The translations under genes and the position numbers were made by a program. Below are positions 61,768 to 64,000 of a stretch of 64,000 nucleotides of DNA, one piece after another. The notes beneath the pieces are model-generated. The model was not told the origin of the DNA and did no database searches. It saw nothing but the letters and a program-made list of their open reading frames with translations. This DNA is from Duncaniella sp. (GTDB lineage: Bacteria; Bacteroidota; Bacteroidia; Bacteroidales; Muribaculaceae). The stretch lies in NCBI GenBank assembly GCA_023664955.1, contig JAMPEV010000001.1, positions 994,661 to 1,058,660 of the forward strand, written 5' to 3'. Numbering within the stretch: the stretch's first letter is position 1; each line of letters opens with the position of its first letter.

Positions 61768-62232
61768 TTAGGGAAGCTCGAGGTCACTATTGATAAACCT
61801 TATCGTAGCGGGGGTGTAGTCAAAGATTTCATCATCACGGAAGAAACGCTTAATTTCCACAGCGGCATCTTCGGGCGATGAGGAGGCGTGGATGATGTTC
61901 TCCTGATTGGACATGGAGAAATCACCACGGATGGTACCGGGGGCAGCCTGGCGGCCATTGGTGGCACCGGTCATGCTACGCACCACATTGATAGCGTCGA
62001 CCCCCTTAAGACATGCCACAATTACCGGCGTAGCGGTCATCGAGGCGAGAATGTTGGGGAAGAATGGTTTGTCCACGAGGTGGGCGTAGTGCTCTTTCAG
62101 AAGCTCTTCGGAGAGTTGCATCATCTTCATGCCTGTAACTGTAAGCCCCTTCTGCTCGAAGCGAGAAAGGACGGTGCCGACGAGAGCTCGTGATATTGCT
62201 GACGGCTTGAATATGATTAGAGTCTGTTCCAT
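61768..62232 (-). CDS. ndk: Nucleoside-diphosphate kinase
   Basis: 154-aa enzyme that moves the terminal phosphate between nucleoside di- and triphosphates. TLIIFKPSAISRALVGTVLS opens the fold (Lys in KP). GATNGRQAAPGTIRGDFS is the family signature, and the phospho-His lies in NIIHASSSPEDA. The residue after the His-x-Ser pair is Ser, not the usual Asp of HxSD. Stop codons and length are normal. The -7 box TAACTTTG lies on the minus strand at 62279-62286. Confidence 0.95.
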   Translation of the reverse strand: MEQTLIIFKPSAISRALVGTVLSRFEQKGLTVTGMKMMQLSEELLKEHYAHLVDKPFFPNILASMTATPVIVACLKGVDAINVVRSMTGATNGRQAAPGTIRGDFSMSNQENIIHASSSPEDAAVEIKRFFRDDEIFDYTPATIRFINSDLELP

Positions 62233-62286
62233 CGTTAGAATATTTAACTTATTTTAATGGTTTTCTTTTAACCACGTTCAAAGTTA

Positions 62287-62555
62287 ATCATTTAGAGCGA
62301 TATGGAAAAATTATGTCAAGCCAAAAAATCTAAAACTCTAAAAATAAATTTAAATTCTTATTGATAAACTGCTATGTCTCTGCAAAATAGCTCAAAATGT
62401 GAAAATAACCTAAAAATAATCAAGCTAATTTCACAATTAAATTTCACTGTAAAATTTTGTTAATTATTGTATTTTTATGTCATATAAAATTAACACATAT
62501 TCCTTAAAAATGTGCAATAATTGTTCATTTGTTAGCAAAAACGATAGTTATTTAG
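62287..62555. other. AT-rich intergenic region between divergent genes
   Basis: Strongly AT-rich spacer between the ndk promoter and the nhaC promoter; no gene, RNA or repeat seen. It likely holds the upstream parts of both promoters. Confidence 0.4.
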
Positions 62556-62563
62556 TACTTTTG
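62556..62563 (+). promoter_or_regulatory. -7 box of nhaC gene
   Basis: TACTTTTG fits the consensus. The nearest TTTG (62528-62531) is 24 bp upstream, longer than usual. Transcription from here would give a short leader before the TTG at 62593. Confidence 0.5.
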
Positions 62564-62592
62564 TAATACAAAAACATAAATATAAAAGAAAA

Positions 62593-64000
62593 TTGACAAT
62601 TTCCAAGGTTTTAGGCACTCGTAGTTGCCCTTCTCTTTTTGCTTCTTGCATACCTTTAGTGTTTCTTTTGGTCACACTGGTGACAGTGATCGCGGTGAAA
62701 GGTGCTGACGCGGTGTCGGATATTGGTCCGGCGATTTTGCTCATAGCGGCAGCAATTTCGATTACTCTATCTTGCATAGGCGGAGTGGTGTCACGACGAG
62801 GATTAATATTCGGTGCATTTCGTAGCGGTCAGCAGATACTCCCGGCGGTGCCAATCCTTGTTTGCATCGCAATGGTGGCAACCACGTGGATGCTTTCAGG
62901 GGTCGTTCCCACTTTAATATATTATGGTTTAAACATTTTGTCACCACGGCTGTTCCTTGTAATCACATGTGCAGTTTGTTCGGTGATATCGGTGATGACG
63001 GGCAGCTCATGGACCACCATCGCCACTATCGGCGTGGCATTCATGGGTATTGGCGAAGTGATGGGATATAGTGACGCATGGATAGCAGGAGCTATAATAT
63101 CCGGTGCATATTTCGGGGATAAAGTGTCACCGCTTAGCGACACCACCGTAGTGGCATCCTCAACAGCCGGAGTTGAGCTTTTCGACCATATCCGTTACCT
63201 GATGTATACCACCATACCGGCTATGACCATAGCACTGGCGGTGTTCCTATTCGTGGGGCTTTTCACCCACTCGGGTGCGCAGGCCGACTCCGCTCCGATG
63301 CTCAACGCCCTGAATCAATCGTTTGCCATCACGCCGTGGGTGCTCATCATCCCGTTGATAACCCTTGCGATGATCGCCCTTCGTATACCCACCCTTATCG
63401 TACTGCTTTCGGCTTCTCTGCTCGGGGTTATTGGCATTTTCATATTTCAGCCTGAGCTGGGAATGAAAATCGGAGATGTGCTGACCTCTTTATGGGGCGG
63501 CTCGGCACTCGCCACCGGTAACGAAGCACTTGACAGCCTTGTGGGGACGGGTGGCATTTTAGGAATGCTGCCTACTATTTCACTTGTGCTCAGTGCTATG
63601 ATATTCGGGGCCGTTATGATCGGAACGGGGATGTTGGGGCGTATCACCGATACACTAACATCACGCTTGCGCCGTCGCACAAGCATTGTGTCGGCAACCG
63701 TAGGTAGCGGATTGGCCATGAATTGCTGCACAGCCGACCAATATCTATCCCTGATAATCACGGGCAATATGTACCGTTCGGTATACCGTAAATTCGGGCT
63801 TGAAACGCGCCTTCTCAGCCGCGCAATGGAGGATTCAATATCGGTAACATCCGTTCTGATACCCTGGAACTCATGCGGTGTCACCCAATCGACAGTGCTC
63901 GGTGTCAGCACCTTGGTTTATCTCCCATGCTGCATATTCAATATCCTGACACCCATCATGAGCATCCTAATAGCACGTCTCGGTTTCAAAATTTCCCAAC
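62593..64000 (+). CDS. nhaC: NhaC family Na+/H+ antiporter, cut by right edge
   Basis: Polytopic membrane antiporter; 469 codons are visible with no stop before the edge. Family motifs are MTGSSWTTIATIGVAFMGIG near residue 137, SGAYFGDKVSPLSDTTVVAS near residue 170, and the NhaC second-half MNCCTADQYLSLIITGNMYR near residue 376. The start is TTG at 62593 (TISKVLGTRSC follows), since no ATG exists between the -7 box and the first helix. An alternative start codon further downstream, such as GTG at 62659, would cut into the first helix. Confidence 0.85.
   Translation, partial: MTISKVLGTRSCPSLFASCIPLVFLLVTLVTVIAVKGADAVSDIGPAILLIAAAISITLSCIGGVVSRRGLIFGAFRSGQQILPAVPILVCIAMVATTWMLSGVVPTLIYYGLNILSPRLFLVITCAVCSVISVMTGSSWTTIATIGVAFMGIGEVMGYSDAWIAGAIISGAYFGDKVSPLSDTTVVASSTAGVELFDHIRYLMYTTIPAMTIALAVFLFVGLFTHSGAQADSAPMLNALNQSFAITPWVLIIPLITLAMIALRIPTLIVLLSASLLGVIGIFIFQPELGMKIGDVLTSLWGGSALATGNEALDSLVGTGGILGMLPTISLVLSAMIFGAVMIGTGMLGRITDTLTSRLRRRTSIVSATVGSGLAMNCCTADQYLSLIITGNMYRSVYRKFGLETRLLSRAMEDSISVTSVLIPWNSCGVTQSTVLGVSTLVYLPCCIFNILTPIMSILIARLGFKISQ

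Noticed and set aside
63447..63911. 154-codon minus-strand frame near the right edge
   Set aside because: It is opposite the nhaC coding sequence, which has strong family motifs and stays open to the edge.

Overview
The window reads as a chromosomal segment of a gut Bacteroidota, most likely order Bacteroidales and plausibly family Muribaculaceae; the family is an inference from overall gene similarity and cannot be proven here. The support is as follows. Many intergenic regions carry the Bacteroidota sigma-ABfr promoter pattern (TTTG, 19-21 bp, TAnnTTTG). Shine-Dalgarno sites are largely absent. There are many signal-peptide lipoproteins and outer-membrane barrels. The enzyme set is typical of the group: short SerA next to SerC, single-chain NifJ, a FucP-type permease, prolyl oligopeptidase and Tricorn-like proteases, and a DUF4038 glycosidase. 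No phage, conjugative element, insertion sequence with a transposase, or CRISPR array was seen.

Layout. Positions 1-310 hold two tandem leftward promoters and the leader of an rRNA operon whose 16S gene lies off the left edge. Next come serC-serA (leftward), the RarA-type ATPase, a small membrane protein with an orphan PstS-like lipoprotein, and a TPR protein (to 7.5 kb). An acyl-CoA ligase, a thioesterase, dprA and a nucleoside phosphorylase follow, then rnfD-G-E-A on its own consensus promoter with rnfB and rnfC absent from the locus (to 15.2 kb). A repeat-rich gap precedes two outer-membrane barrels, an initiator tRNA-Met with a stable-RNA type promoter, two overlapping rhomboid proteases, a membrane-tethered EEP-family phosphodiesterase-like protein and an M3 peptidase (to 23.2 kb). 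Then come an ECF sigma factor, an OprO/P-like porin, pyruvate:ferredoxin oxidoreductase (leftward), a second repeat-rich gap, a prolyl oligopeptidase and a BamE-like lipoprotein, a metal-dependent hydrolase, a GH140-like glycosidase, an OmpA-like lipoprotein and an M16 peptidase.

The right part holds xerD, a Tricorn homologue with a NUDIX hydrolase, phospholipase A, a thioredoxin-fold lipoprotein with fucI and fucP, a second ECF sigma factor with a membrane partner and a secreted low-complexity protein, gltX-argC, an autoregulated-looking padR-pspC pair, xseA, a 164-bp inverted-repeat element, a divergent DXS-like enzyme, a GH51 arabinofuranosidase, an M23 endopeptidase, ndk and the 5' part of an NhaC antiporter cut by the right edge.

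Metabolically the window links serine synthesis, anaerobic pyruvate oxidation (reduced ferredoxin), part of the Rnf ferredoxin:NAD complex, glycan-sugar use (fucose, arabinose, possibly apiose) and envelope maintenance. The least explained signals are non-coding: three families of dispersed, hairpin-forming repeats, one with two diverged ~190-bp copies that preserve the same nested helices, and an enzyme at 56.5-58.3 kb that keeps the DXS thiamine machinery but appears to lack the substrate-phosphate arginines. All calls were made by eye, without database searches.
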